Assembly: GCA_930367215.1 (NCBI GenBank)
Contig: OV884058.1
Coordinates: forward strand, 200,712,208-200,776,207
Direction of reading: 5' to 3'
Length of the DNA stretch: 64,000 nt
Source of the DNA: Pollenia angustigena
Lineage: Eukaryota; Arthropoda; Insecta; Diptera; Polleniidae
Part shown: piece after piece, positions 1-11,400 of the stretch
Position numbering within the stretch: position 1 is the stretch's first letter
Layout of the letters: each line of letters begins with the position of its first letter
Made by a program: the position numbers and the translations under genes
The notes under the pieces: model-generated
Database searches by the model: none
Told to the model about the DNA's origin: nothing
The model's input: only the letters and a program-made list of their open reading frames with translations

Positions 1-1409
1 ATGTTTTGTCAAAATGACAGAGATATATTTAGTTAAATCGTGAAACTGCGGCCTACGTCTAGAATTCATGCCATCTTTTTGGGGGCGGGTTTGCGGTCGA
101 TGTTCATTGACTCTTTCTTCAAGTTTTATTTTTGCAGGATTGTTAACGGGCATTCTTCTCACGTGATCTCTCTTCTTCTTCTTTTTCTTATCAGCTTGGT
201 CACATCACCTTGGAGGGATGTAACTCGGGGGTGCCCGCAGGGTTCTGTCTGTGGTCCTATTATATGAAACCTCATGATGGAACCATTGTTGGCACGTCTG
301 AGCCGTCTCTGCAATCTGTGCGCATATGCAGATGATTTGCTCGTTTTGCTCGAGGGACAGTCTCGTGCTGTTCTGGAGGCGAAGGGTGAGCAGGTCATGC
401 GCATAATTAATGAATCGGGTGCACAAGTCGGTGTTGAGATTAATCTTGACAAGACTGTGATAATGCTGCTCAAGGGCAGATTGTCTAGTGCACGTCCTCC
501 TGTCATTAAGTCTGGTATCGTTAGTCTCAGATATGTGACTCAGGTCAAGTATCTGGGAATAATGATGGGTGAGCGGATGAACTTTTTGGTTCATCTTGCT
601 CATGCAAGGGATAAGCTGACTGCTGTCGTTGGTAAGGTCAAACGTATACTGAGGACTGACTGGGGCCTCAGCAGGCGTGCTAATCGAACCATTTATGGCG
701 GGCTGTTCGTTGCATGCGCAGCGTATGGTGCGCCTGTATGGTACGAGACAGTTATGACTGTTGTTGGTCGCAAAAAGGTGCTTACTTGTCAGAGGGTTGC
801 TATGCTTGCTTGCATGCCGGTCTGTCGGACTGTTTATACGGATGCTCTTCAGGTCTTGCTGGGTGCAGCTGCACTTGACTTAGAGATGGTACGCCGTGCT
901 ATCGCCTATAAGATCAGGAGGGGGCTGCCACTTCTTGTGCATAATTTGCTTTCTGCTGTTGACGTGGTGAATAAGGAGAGTTGGGAAATCAAGGTGATGT
1001 TAGCCGATCACCTTGATTCTAGGTGGAGGACGCGCTGGACGGACTCTGACAAGGGTCTTGTCACGCATGCTTTTATACCGGATGCGCCCTTCGTACGCGA
1101 GCGCCCAGATTTTGGCTTTGTCCTTTGTCCTTAGGGTTCTTACTGACGGGGCATGGCTCACTCAATGCATTTTTGCATAAGAGGGCCTCGTCGGACACTT
1201 TGGACTGTGGGTGTGGGAGGGGAACCGAGGACGTATGGCACGTTATTGCTGATTGTCATTTCTATGATGACGTTAGGGACATAGATAGTATGGGCATCAC
1301 TCATACTGGGGCGGGTTGGGATTACAGTAGGGCCTTAGAGGACGATCGGACGATGTGGAGGTTGGGGCAATTTGCCCAGGAAGTATTTATTAGGAGAAGA
1401 CGGAGATAG
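1..1409 (+). pseudogene. R1-clade non-LTR retrotransposon, 3' part of reverse transcriptase ORF (broken)
   Basis: The frame from about position 40 carries the reverse-transcriptase motif GCPQGSVCGP near 226-255. An in-frame TGA at 265-267 follows, where the family normally has a tryptophan. The same frame reopens at 268 and runs to 1134 with the catalytic YADD at about 327-338, then YLGIMMGERMNF and the R1-type thumb and C-terminal region. A frameshift near 1125 moves the end of the protein into another frame (to 1409). That end carries a cysteine/histidine cluster (CGCG...HVIADC), as in R1-type C-terminal zinc knuckles. In life this protein copies element RNA into a nicked chromosomal target. 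One nonsense codon and one frameshift make it non-functional. The 5' part lies outside the window. R1 elements usually sit in 28S rDNA; no rDNA was recognised here, so this is a related or displaced copy. Confidence 0.88.
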
Positions 1410-1740
1410 TGAAGCTGAGCTCGTTCGCAGTCATTTGCGAACCGACGCTCGCGTATATCGTCGAACAGTCCGCTCTGCGCATTGCTTCGTGCTCGGAGGT
1501 CGGTTTGCTGTTTTTGGTAAAATCTCGTCGTGTTGGTGCCTGGTGATTTGCCCATGCTGCTGTTGCTTGTGCTGGGACACTTGTGTCTCTAGTCCCTTGG
1601 GGCTGAAGATGGGAGTGTCTTGGTGGAGTAGCGGCATGCTGTCGGCTGATTTCCGGAACGGCCCCCTGCTAAGTTCGTGTTCTCCTAGTGCGTCGTTGGT
1701 TGCGGTCGGTCGATTGTGACCGTGAGCCTGTCCGTGAGGA

Positions 1741-1926
1741 CAGCTGCGTTTATTGTTGTGTTTTTTGTTGTCATTGTTTGTGCGTGATGTCCATTGCTGG
1801 TGTCACGCAAGGTGGCCAAAGTGTCGCTCATGAGAGCGGCTGTTTATTGTTTTGTTGTATCGTCTATTGGTGATGTATAGTCCCTTTATGTAGATGTTTG
1901 TGGTGTCCCGCAAATTGCGGAATTGC
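1741..1926 (+). repeat. 186-bp direct repeat, copy 1
   Basis: It begins CAGCTGCGTTTATTGTTGTG and ends GCGGAATTGC, and recurs with about 93-95% identity exactly 720 bases later. It lacks TG...CA ends or an adjacent primer-binding site, so it is not a convincing LTR. Confidence 0.9.
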
Positions 1927-2460
1927 TGTTCCAGTTGCTGTTTGCAGTGTTGCTGTGTTGCTGGTTGCTGGCGTCGTTTGCTGCTGTTTGCTGTGGGTCA
2001 CCAGTCCCGGTACCGTTTGGGGTCCAACTGGTAGTAGTTTAGGCTACGAAGCTGACTGAAGTCTTCATTCGATGCCACGGGAACCAGGGTGCCCTTGGGA
2101 CCTCGGTCCCAACCTGGTTATGGTGAGGACCCTTCGGGGGAGTAACGTGGTGGTTGTGGTTTAATACCCATATCGCGGGTAGAGTAATTTATTGCTCGGT
2201 GTGGAGTTGCATTGCAACCGGTTGCCATTTGACCATAAAATAGTAGGAGCGTTAGATAGGCTCCGCCCTTCACCGAGGGGGATGAAGTTCCCAAATGCAT
2301 GGATTCGAAGTCGGTACTCTTGCTCTGGTGCCACAGCTTTGTGGCGAAGGAGGAAGGGGGCGCTGGTCACGCATTTTTTGACCCTGTGTTAAGAGCACCG
2401 TGAGGAAAGGTCTTCGGACGATGATCACGTAAAACCGGACAGATCTGTCCCTATGGTAGC

Positions 2461-2646
2461 CAGCTGCGTTTATTGTTGTGTTTTTGTTGTTATTGTTTGT
2501 GAATGGTGTCCATTGCTGGTGTCACGCAAGGTGGCCAAAGTGTCGCTCGTGAGAGCGGCTGTTTATTGTTTTTGTTGTATCGTCTATTGGTGACGTATAG
2601 TCCCTTTATGTGGATGTTTGTGGTGTTCCGCAATTTGCGGAATTGC
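2461..2646 (+). repeat. 186-bp direct repeat, copy 2
   Basis: Second copy of the repeat at 1741-1926, differing by small T-run changes and a few substitutions. AT-rich DNA of a different character starts right after it, so it may mark the 3' end of the R1-like element. Confidence 0.9.
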
Positions 2647-2700
2647 AGCTTTTTGGTTAATAAAGATAATATGGAAAAACTGATATTAGGGAAATGAAAG

Positions 2701-3729
2701 CATAAAATTTTTATTATGTAAAATACAAAATATGTAATTTTTTTATAAAAAAAAATTTCCAAAAATGTTATTGTTTTTCAAAGCTAACAGTTACATTTTA
2801 ACTTTTGGAAAAAAAGTCAAAATAGGATTTGTACCTGCAACTTAAAAATGCGAGCTGATGGAGAAAAACGGAGATTAGATTTGAAATCACCGAATTCAAA
2901 TTAGTAAAAGATTGCATCAAACTTCCAATCAACACGAAAAAAAGTTTAATTTTATTTGCTTATGTTATTTTTATGTATTTAAAACAAAAGTATTTTCTTA
3001 CTAATTTACTAATTCAAACATTAAATTCACATATGAACTTATGTCTATAAGATCTATTAAATTTGCATTTATATACTTCAAACGTAATAAATAAATATGT
3101 ATATTTGCTTTCTAACTAAAATTGCTTTAACTTTCATTTGAGTCATCTCAAAATTTTCTGTCGTCTAATATTCTACTCGCCGTTGACTTCAAAGCTACGA
3201 ATAAAAAATCAATAATAATCGATTGTTGTTAATAACGACTAAGAAAATACAATTATAGATCCGCTGCTGCCGACTTGTGTCGACCTCGACTTTCATTATA
3301 GGGCCGAATAACTTTTTGTCAGCATGGCAAATGATGTATTAGCGTAATTTGCATATGAACGTAAAACCTTGTTTTAATTTAAAATTTTATTATTAAAATT
3401 GTTTTTGTTTTTTATTTAAATACAAAAATATTTTTATAACTTAACATAATCTTCTTAAAGACACACAGGTTCTTTTAAATTTCTTATAAAGGACCTAATG
3501 GAATTATTTGTTTAAAGTCAAAAATAAATAAAAACTATTAAGAAATAATAAAAATAAAACAAAAAACCTTAAAATTATAAAGAAATCATAAATAAATGAT
3601 TTTGCACAAACTAGAGATACAAATAAATAATTAAGCAAATAAAAGACAATAAATAAAATAAATTAAGTAGTTTGTTAGTAAAGTATAAGTGAGTGTGTTT
3701 GTGTGTTGGCAGTTAAAACAAAAGATTTT
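2701..3729. other. AT-rich spacer containing the likely NT1 3' UTR
   Basis: No ORF or repeat is supported. On the minus strand it lies just after the NT1 stop codon, so the part nearest 3729 is probably 3' UTR. The closest AATAAA signals on the minus strand (TTTATT on the plus strand) are near 3413 and 3387, about 320-340 bases beyond the stop. Confidence 0.45.
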
Positions 3730-5497
3730 TTAATAATCTTCCAAAATTACCGGATGCCAGATATCAGTTTCCATTGACGACTCATAATCTCTTATACTGT
3801 TAGTGGGAGTAACTAGAGTGGATGTCAGCACTGAGTAGAGATTATGGCCAGAGTTTTTTTTAGAGTGAGTATTTTCTTGTGGAGAGTTTAAGGTAAGACC
3901 ACTAATTTTACTACCATCACCATCAGTAGCAGCCGCAACAGCAGCACCGTAACCAATTCTACGCTCTGTTTGTTGTGGCCGATGTTTTAGTTGTTCTTTG
4001 TGTTGCAGGTGTTGTTGATAAAAATGTTGCCTCGTGGGTTTGGGGCTGGGATCAGGAGAGGATCTGTGAATTTTATGGGGATACAAATAGGTGGAGGACA
4101 TATATATAGTGGAGTTAACAATATCTTTTGTAACTGTTACCGAGGGCTTAGGTGTCGTAGTTGTAGTGGAGGCTGCTATACGTCTGTTGTATTCGAAAAA
4201 GTCTATTATTGGATGATAACTGTAGTTGATACGTTTGGGTGGTGAAGGGAAGGAAGAGGAGGATATTGCGTAGGTGGGACTTGTAGTGTGGGTTGAATTA
4301 AATATTGTTTTGTAATGATTTTTGAAAATTTCAGGATTTACAGCAAAAATATCCGGCTGCTGCGATGATGGCGATGTTGCGACTGTGGTCGATTCTTCGG
4401 ACTCGAGCTCGATCGCAGACGTTGTATGGGATTTTTGGGCCCCACCACTTCTCTTGTTGGTTGACGTGATCGTGTGTGGTATACGTAGCCTTGATTGGTT
4501 TTTGAGGACATGTCGTGAACGGGTGTAATAGTGGGTCGGTAGAGATGCTGCCCCATTTGAATGTTGTGTTGATAATGTTGTTGTTGAAGGTCTTGTTGTA
4601 GCTGCTGCTGGTGGTATAGATGATGCTGCATCTGTTGCTGTTGGTATGATTGCTGAGGCTGTAATTGATGGCTTTTGGTGGGCATTGGTATCAAGGAAGG
4701 TGGGTCGTCCATGCTGTATTGCTGATGGAGTTGTGAAGGCACGAATGGTTCCGGTGCTGGTTGGGATGGCCGCAGTGCTGCTGTCGCTAATGCCGCTACT
4801 GTTGGTGTTAGCTGTATGGGTTACAGAATAAACATTTTTACGTTTTTGATGAGAACTCTCATCTTTGCCAAAATCGTTTACCTCTCTTTCTGCATGCTGC
4901 TCACTAGGCGAATACTCCTGATCCGATCTTGTGTCTTCATAACTTTTCTGGGGTCTTCTTCGTTGCGTATCTTTTAAATAGTTCTTACCGAAGGAGGGTT
5001 GGAACACGGAAGAAGAATAATCATGTTGTTGCACAACAACTGATGCTGTATCTCTAGGACTTTTATACACATAATGTTGTTCATAGTCGTCATTTTCAGG
5101 AGGACTTAAATAGGACCCCACTGTAGGACTCGGAGATCTGTTTCTAACCCTACTACTGCTTAATTCATTCGCATCAAAACTAGTGTCATGTTTATGTTGT
5201 TGGTGCTGTTGGGAAAACCCAAAATCGTCCACATCTTCCTCCTCTTCATCATTATAGTCCAATTGTTGATGTTGCCTATACAAGACAGGAGTAAAATCTT
5301 TATTTGTTGCAGGCGCTAAGGCAGGATATTGTTGTTTATAGCCGTCTATTTGACAAGAACAACAAGTGGGTACTTTGAATATGTCCACATGCAGACCACG
5401 AGTTTTATCCCAACTCAAAAGACGATGATAGTTATAGACCTGGGCACAATGTGAACGGTACGAGGCCGACAAATAACTGCAGCTTTCCTGAGGATTT
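3730..5497 (-). CDS. NT1: NT1 coding exon 5: end of cystine knot and long low-complexity tail
   Basis: The acceptor is read as TTGAAG at 5503-5498, so the split codon gives INPQESCSYLS. The knot finishes at VPTCCSC. A tail of about 540 residues follows, with Q/H runs, TTTTT and S-rich stretches and no recognised domain, ending EDY before TAA. The strongly biased composition explains open frames seen on the opposite strand here. A weaker point is the exon's exact first base, because a second AG (CCTCAG) lies 12 bases further in but gives the wrong phase. Confidence 0.9.
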
Positions 5498-8400
5498 CTT
5501 CAATAAAAATATAAATTATATAAAAAGTTTTTATCAAAATATTTCCAGACTTACATGCATTTTTCAAGTCTTAATGTTTGTGTATGTTGACCAGTGTTCA
5601 CAATATATTTCCATTCTCCTGCAGCTGAACGAGCCTTCTGGGGTCTAGCGTAGCGTACAATACTTTGGCATAGTCCACCTTGTATATCATTATCCTCACG
5701 CCTGAAATTAAAAAAATCATTTGAAAATCAAATTTGATTGATGATTTTGAATAAAGCCACTCCTACCTCTTTTTAGCATACAAATAATCATCGAAATCCT
5801 CTGTGTTATCCAGGGCATTTAAAGGCTTGTCATTGTATTCGGCCAATAAGGCAGTCATGGCGTTTCGGTGTCTTCTTATGCTGCCCATAATCTGTTCACT
5901 ATTTGTTCATTGCAAAATTTACATCAAATTTCTATATGTTAGTTAAAATTTAAGTACACTAGGGTGATGAAAACCATTTACCAGGACTCACTACTCTGCC
6001 ATAATTACAACCACTTACCAAGTAAAAAGCTTTTAATTGTATAAGGTAAGATTTTTTCCCATTTGTTTCGTGTATTATTAATAAAAATTTACAAGGAAAA
6101 ATTTACAATATAATTATTTTGTTTATTTAGTAATAAATAATTTTATAATAATAATAATAATAATAATAAATAATTTTGTAATATTAATTTACAGTGCTTA
6201 CATCTAAATATTAATTTTAAATATTAAAGGCTAAGGAAATAGAGAGGATCGTGATACTTTTTTAACAAAGTATGCTTGGATTGCCTAATTTGTTTGTAGC
6301 CTGAAAGTATACTTTGGATTTTGTGGTATATAATTCAACTCAAAAAAAATATAGTGAGAGGCACTGTTGACAATTTAGCAATAAAGTGGGTAGATAGTCT
6401 TTTTTAATATTTGCTTGGCCATGTAATTTTGAATTTAGCCAGTAGGAATTTGTATTTGACAGCCATTTAAGCTTTAAATGTGATAATCATCCCTTCCTTG
6501 CGTTTATAGTTTTTGTTAAATTTGTATTCCTAAATATTCCTTATGTCAGAAATCAAAAGTAAACTAAATGTTTTGTGCATATTAATAGTGGAATCAATGA
6601 CAAGTTGTTATAAAAAATGGCTTAGACCTAAATCGCACATTCGGCGCAATGTACGAATTGCATCTTATGTGTCGATAATGTGAACGCACGTAATATTTTT
6701 AAATACGACAATCTGCGCTGAAATTGTGTAAACTTTAAACAATTAAAAGCAAGATCGTCAATGTTGTATCACAAACAGTAGTGTTAACTTTTTTGTTTAT
6801 TAAAACCCACATAAACGAAATAAAAAGAAGAGAAAAATCGCTATATTGACTTAAATTAGCTAAATTGCCGTTTTTAATTAACAATAGCGGCCAACTTCAC
6901 TATTGAACGCGCTGTCAAAAACGGATTTTCCAATTGCAAAGCGTTAATGCCGCGCTATTTAGGGACTTTCATACAAATTGTATTCGCATGAGAATTTTTG
7001 ACAGCTAGAAAACTCTTTCCGCTCTTGTTTAGGTACGGTTGTAAGCAATTAAAATGTAACAATAAGTGGACAATCAGCGCCGATATAAACGAACATCTAT
7101 TTGCTAAACAAATAAAAACATCAACATGAAAACTTTTTGTAGGACATTTTGAGAAAATTTACTTTTTATTTAAATTAAAAATTTATAGGAAATATTGATA
7201 AGATTTACTATTGAAATGAAAATTTTTCTAAAATTTTACTTTTTATAGGAAATTTTGCTAAAAATTACTTTTTATAGGAAATTTTGCTAAAAATTAATTT
7301 TTATATTTTTCTAAAATTTACTTTTTATAGGAAATTTTGCTAAAATTTACTTTTTATAGGAAATTTTGCTAAAATTTACTTTTTATAGGAAATTTTGCTA
7401 AAATTTACTTTTTATAGGAAAATTTGTTAAAATTTACTTTTATAGGAATTTTGTTCAAATTTACTTTTTATAGGAAGATTTGTTAAAATTTACTTTTAAT
7501 GCGAAATTTTGTTTAAATTAAGTTTTTATAGGAAAATTTGTTAAAATTTTCTTTTTATAGGAAGTTTTGCTAAAATTTACTTTTATAGGAAATTTTGGTA
7601 AAATTTACCTTTTATAGGAAATTTTACTAAAATTTACTTTTTATATAATATTTTACTAAAATTTACTTTTTATAGGAAATTTTGTAAAAAATTTACTTTT
7701 TATAGGATATTTTGTTAAAATTTACTTTTTATAGGATATTTTGTTAAAATTTACTTTTAATGCAAAATTTTGTTAATATTTAATTTTTATAAGAAATTTT
7801 CTAAAATTTACTAGTTATAGGAAATATTATCGTCACAACTTGCGACGATAATGTGACCGCTCAAAAATTAGTTCTGCAATTTGTAGAAATGAGTACAGAT
7901 GATCTTAGCTTTAGTCTTACCTTTAAACAAATCCAAAAGCTTGCTAATGGCTAATAAATCAGTGAATGCTTAAAAGCTGGTTTAGTTGAACTTTAATTTG
8001 TATTAAATTCAACAGCAGTAAATCAGTGTCCCATATATTATACGTAATTCAAATAATAACATGTGGCAGCACTAAGATAAATGTTGTCAAATTCATTTGG
8101 TCTGTATTGGTAGCTTAAACGCCCAATTTTATGCGTTAAGTGATGGTTTATATGTTTACTGGTTTATGAATTTGTTGGTTTAAGCACATTTACAACAAAA
8201 AAGAGCATTTAACTTACCCTGATTTACTAGCTACTATATGCTACCTTATGTTAAACTGTTTTTTCAAGGCATGGCTATTCCCCTAGGACCACTGCTGCCA
8301 ATTTAGCATTTTTCATGCTAGATCAAGCACTTTTTTAAGTCATTTGGCATGACAATAACTGATTTAGCATTTAGCATTTTTTCTAGCATTATTTAAATAT

Positions 8401-11400
8401 TCCTAGCATTTTTTAATTCTTGTGATAATTTTAATATTTTCCATTTTTATTATGTTTAATACAAATATAAAGGAAAAAAAGGGAAGATTCTAACATTCAA
8501 TTAGAACTAAAACATGCATAAATGTAAATGCTCAATAATATTTTACTGAAATAATAATCTAAAAAGGAGAACATTTTGAAAAATTAGTAAAAACCTATTC
8601 ACAAGGGTTTCGCAAAGATTGGGGCAAGCACCTAAAGAAAAAAGAATGGGTGAAAGAAACAAATGACTTAGAAAAACTGCAATTACTGCAAATACTATAT
8701 TTTCAAAAATTCGTGGTCTGGAGCAACACGCAGAAATAAGAAAGCACAAAAGTGTTACGGGCATAACTTAAAACAATTTCTTTCTAAAAAAGTTGCTACA
8801 ATGTTCAGCAGAGGCGACATTAAGTTTACATATGTGCTGGGAATAGTTCGATTGAACCTGCCGAGTATCTGACAAACCTTTATGAAAGGCAATTTGACAG
8901 CTCGTCGTTGAACCACAAGGACAATATGAAGCAGATTATAAAAAATTTCAATAAGTTTTGGCAACACTGCCTAGGACACAAATCGTCTTCCGAGCGAAAT
9001 CTGATTTTTAAAAATGATTCTTGACCAAACCTTTCCCATTTTAAGCAGCATCGTCTATGCTAGATTTGCACTCAGAATTATTTCCGAACTTTTATTTTTA
9101 CCTTTTCAAATGTTCGTCATTTTTCAAAATAAATTAAAAAAAAATATTTTCTTTAAAAAAAATCAATATTGAAAACGTACGATAAAAAACCGAGCCAAAA
9201 AATATACAAAATAGCAAGGTTTCGTTTAAATGTGCTAATTTACAAAGTAATACTATTACAAGCTAAAATTTTTTGTTGATGGGATAAGCTATTCCTCTGC
9301 GGATTTCACTGGTTGCTTAGGCAAGAATAAAAACTGGGAACTAAGCACGAATAACAAAATCTTTTGTAATTAAAATTTTGTATTCCCAAAAATTGAAATT
9401 ACTTTTTGATCATCCAAAGATTTTAGAAACTAAAGATAATATGCAAATAATATTGTTAAGCACAACAACAACAACAAACAGTGAGTTAACTTTTCTTATA
9501 GTCCCGAGTACAATTGTTTGATTTGTTGGCAACTCTAAATGTAGTTGTGGGGGGGTGCTTTAAAACCATGTGAGATAGGGCCATGATGGCCCTCAATTGA
9601 ATGGGAGATGAAACCATAATGGTCTTATTGCCCATTAATTGAGAGGTATTGTCATATTTAAAATTTTGCGAAATGAGAGATATGGCCATATTTTTTTTGA
9701 CAACTCTAAATGTAGTTGTGGGGGAGTGCTTTAAAGCCATGTGAAATAGGGCCATGATAGCCTTATTGCTCAATTGAATGGGAGATAAAACCATAATGAT
9801 CTTATTTCCCATTCATTGAGAGGTATGGTCATATTTAAAATTTTGCGAAATGAGAGATATGGCCATATTTTTTTTTGCAAATGAGAGATAAGGCCATATT
9901 TTTCCAGAATATTGTTATGCATGGTGTAAACATTTAGTAAAAAGGAAAATCCTTAGTTATCATTGAAAAACATTTTTTTATTCTTGTGACGCACGCAGGA
10001 AAACTTTATTCAGCGAAGCAACCTGCCGCGTCCTACTGGAGGAAAAACCCCTAAGCACGGCCGCAGGCCAGAATTCAATACTTAACTTTAGAGGGGGTGC
10101 TTTAATACCATGTGAGATAAGGCCATGATGGCTTTATCTCTCATTCAGTAGGGAGATAAAGCCTTTTTGTTTTTTTTTTTTTTTTTTGAATGGGAGATAA
10201 AGCCATTATGGCCTTAGCTCACATTAGCAATATTAGAAAATGGCTTTATCTCTCATTTCCGGAGATACTATAGTTAAGTATTGAAATCTGGCTCGCATAC
10301 TAAAGTTTTTCTGCGTGGCGGCCTGCGGCCGTGCTAAGGGGTTTTTCCTCCAATGGGACGCGGCAGGTGGCTTCGCTGAATAAAGATTTCCTGCGTGTGT
10401 CACAAGAATAAAAACATGTTTTTCAATGATAACTAAGGATTTTCCCTTTTACAGAAAGTTTACACCATGCATAACAATATTCTGAAAAATATGGCTTTAT
10501 CTCTCATTTGCGAAAAAAAATATGGCTCGCTCTATCATTTCGCAAAATGTTAAATATGACCTTACCTCTCAATGATTGGGCAATAAGGCCATTATGGCTT
10601 TATCTCCCATTCAATTGAGTAATAAAGCCATCATGGCCTTATCTCACATGGTTTTAAAGCACCCGCCCCCCCCCCCCCAAACTTTAGTGTCTCCGGAACT
10701 AAAATGAGAGATAAAGCCATTTTCTAATATTGCTAATGTGAGCTAAGGCCATGATGGCTTTATCTCCCATTCAAATGAAAAAAAGGCTTTATCTCCCCAT
10801 TGAATGAGAGATAAAGCCATCATGGCCTTATCTCACATGGTATTACAGCACCCCCTCGTAGTTGTAAGTGGGTAAAGAATATATCGGCTCTAAATCGCTC
10901 TGGGAAAATGAAATTTTACTAAAAAGTAGTTCAACTCATTTTAATTACCAAGTCATAACTAGAGAATGCGGCTCGGGTTTTTATTCACTTCCGTTTTCCC
11001 GGAAAACTGCTCCTGGTGATTTTAAAAGGAATGAAAATTAATTTAAAAATGTCTTCATTTATTAACAAAAATAAATAATTAAAAAATAAATTTGAAACAA
11101 ATTTGTATATCGGCAAACCTAAAAGAGAGTGAAGTGAATTCTGTTTAAAATCAATTTACTCGAAAATTATAAAATCTGATTAAATTTTTTCTTTAAGTTT
11201 TTTTGCAAGTTAAAAAAAGTTTTTTAGTAAAATTTTTTATATGGAAAAATTGTATTCACTCTTACACAAATTGAATGTATCATAGCAAGCATTTAATTGA
11301 GAAAAGGTGAAGATGTATTTCGTTTTTTACTAGTTTAAAACCAAAGCATACTTTAAGGCCAAAAGTTACTATGAAAACTAAAGCATAATTTAAAGCTTGT

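Larger units (their letters stand above)
1410..2700 (+). other. Probable 3' untranslated region of the R1-like element
   Basis: This GC-richer stretch follows the R1-like ORF and contains no long supported ORF. Its base composition contrasts with the AT-rich DNA starting at about 2650, so it probably belongs to the element. It contains two copies of a 186-bp direct repeat. No poly-A tail or clear 3' terminus was found, so the exact end is uncertain. Confidence 0.5.

Noticed and set aside
2040..2430. 28S rDNA next to the R1-like element
   Set aside because: The segment is GC-richer than its surroundings, but I recognised no conserved 28S stretch, and the flanks are ordinary AT-rich DNA.
1741..2646. 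Direct repeats as LTRs of a retrovirus-like element
   Set aside because: No TG...CA ends, no primer-binding site or polypurine tract, and no gag/pol between them.
3991..4831. Plus-strand open frames opposite NT1 exon 5
   Set aside because: They arise from the biased codon content of the Q/S/T-rich minus-strand exon and show no family resemblance.
7141..7828. Regularly repeated units that might suggest a CRISPR array
   Set aside because: Repeats are head-to-tail with no unique spacers, and the window is an animal nuclear genome. It is an intronic minisatellite.
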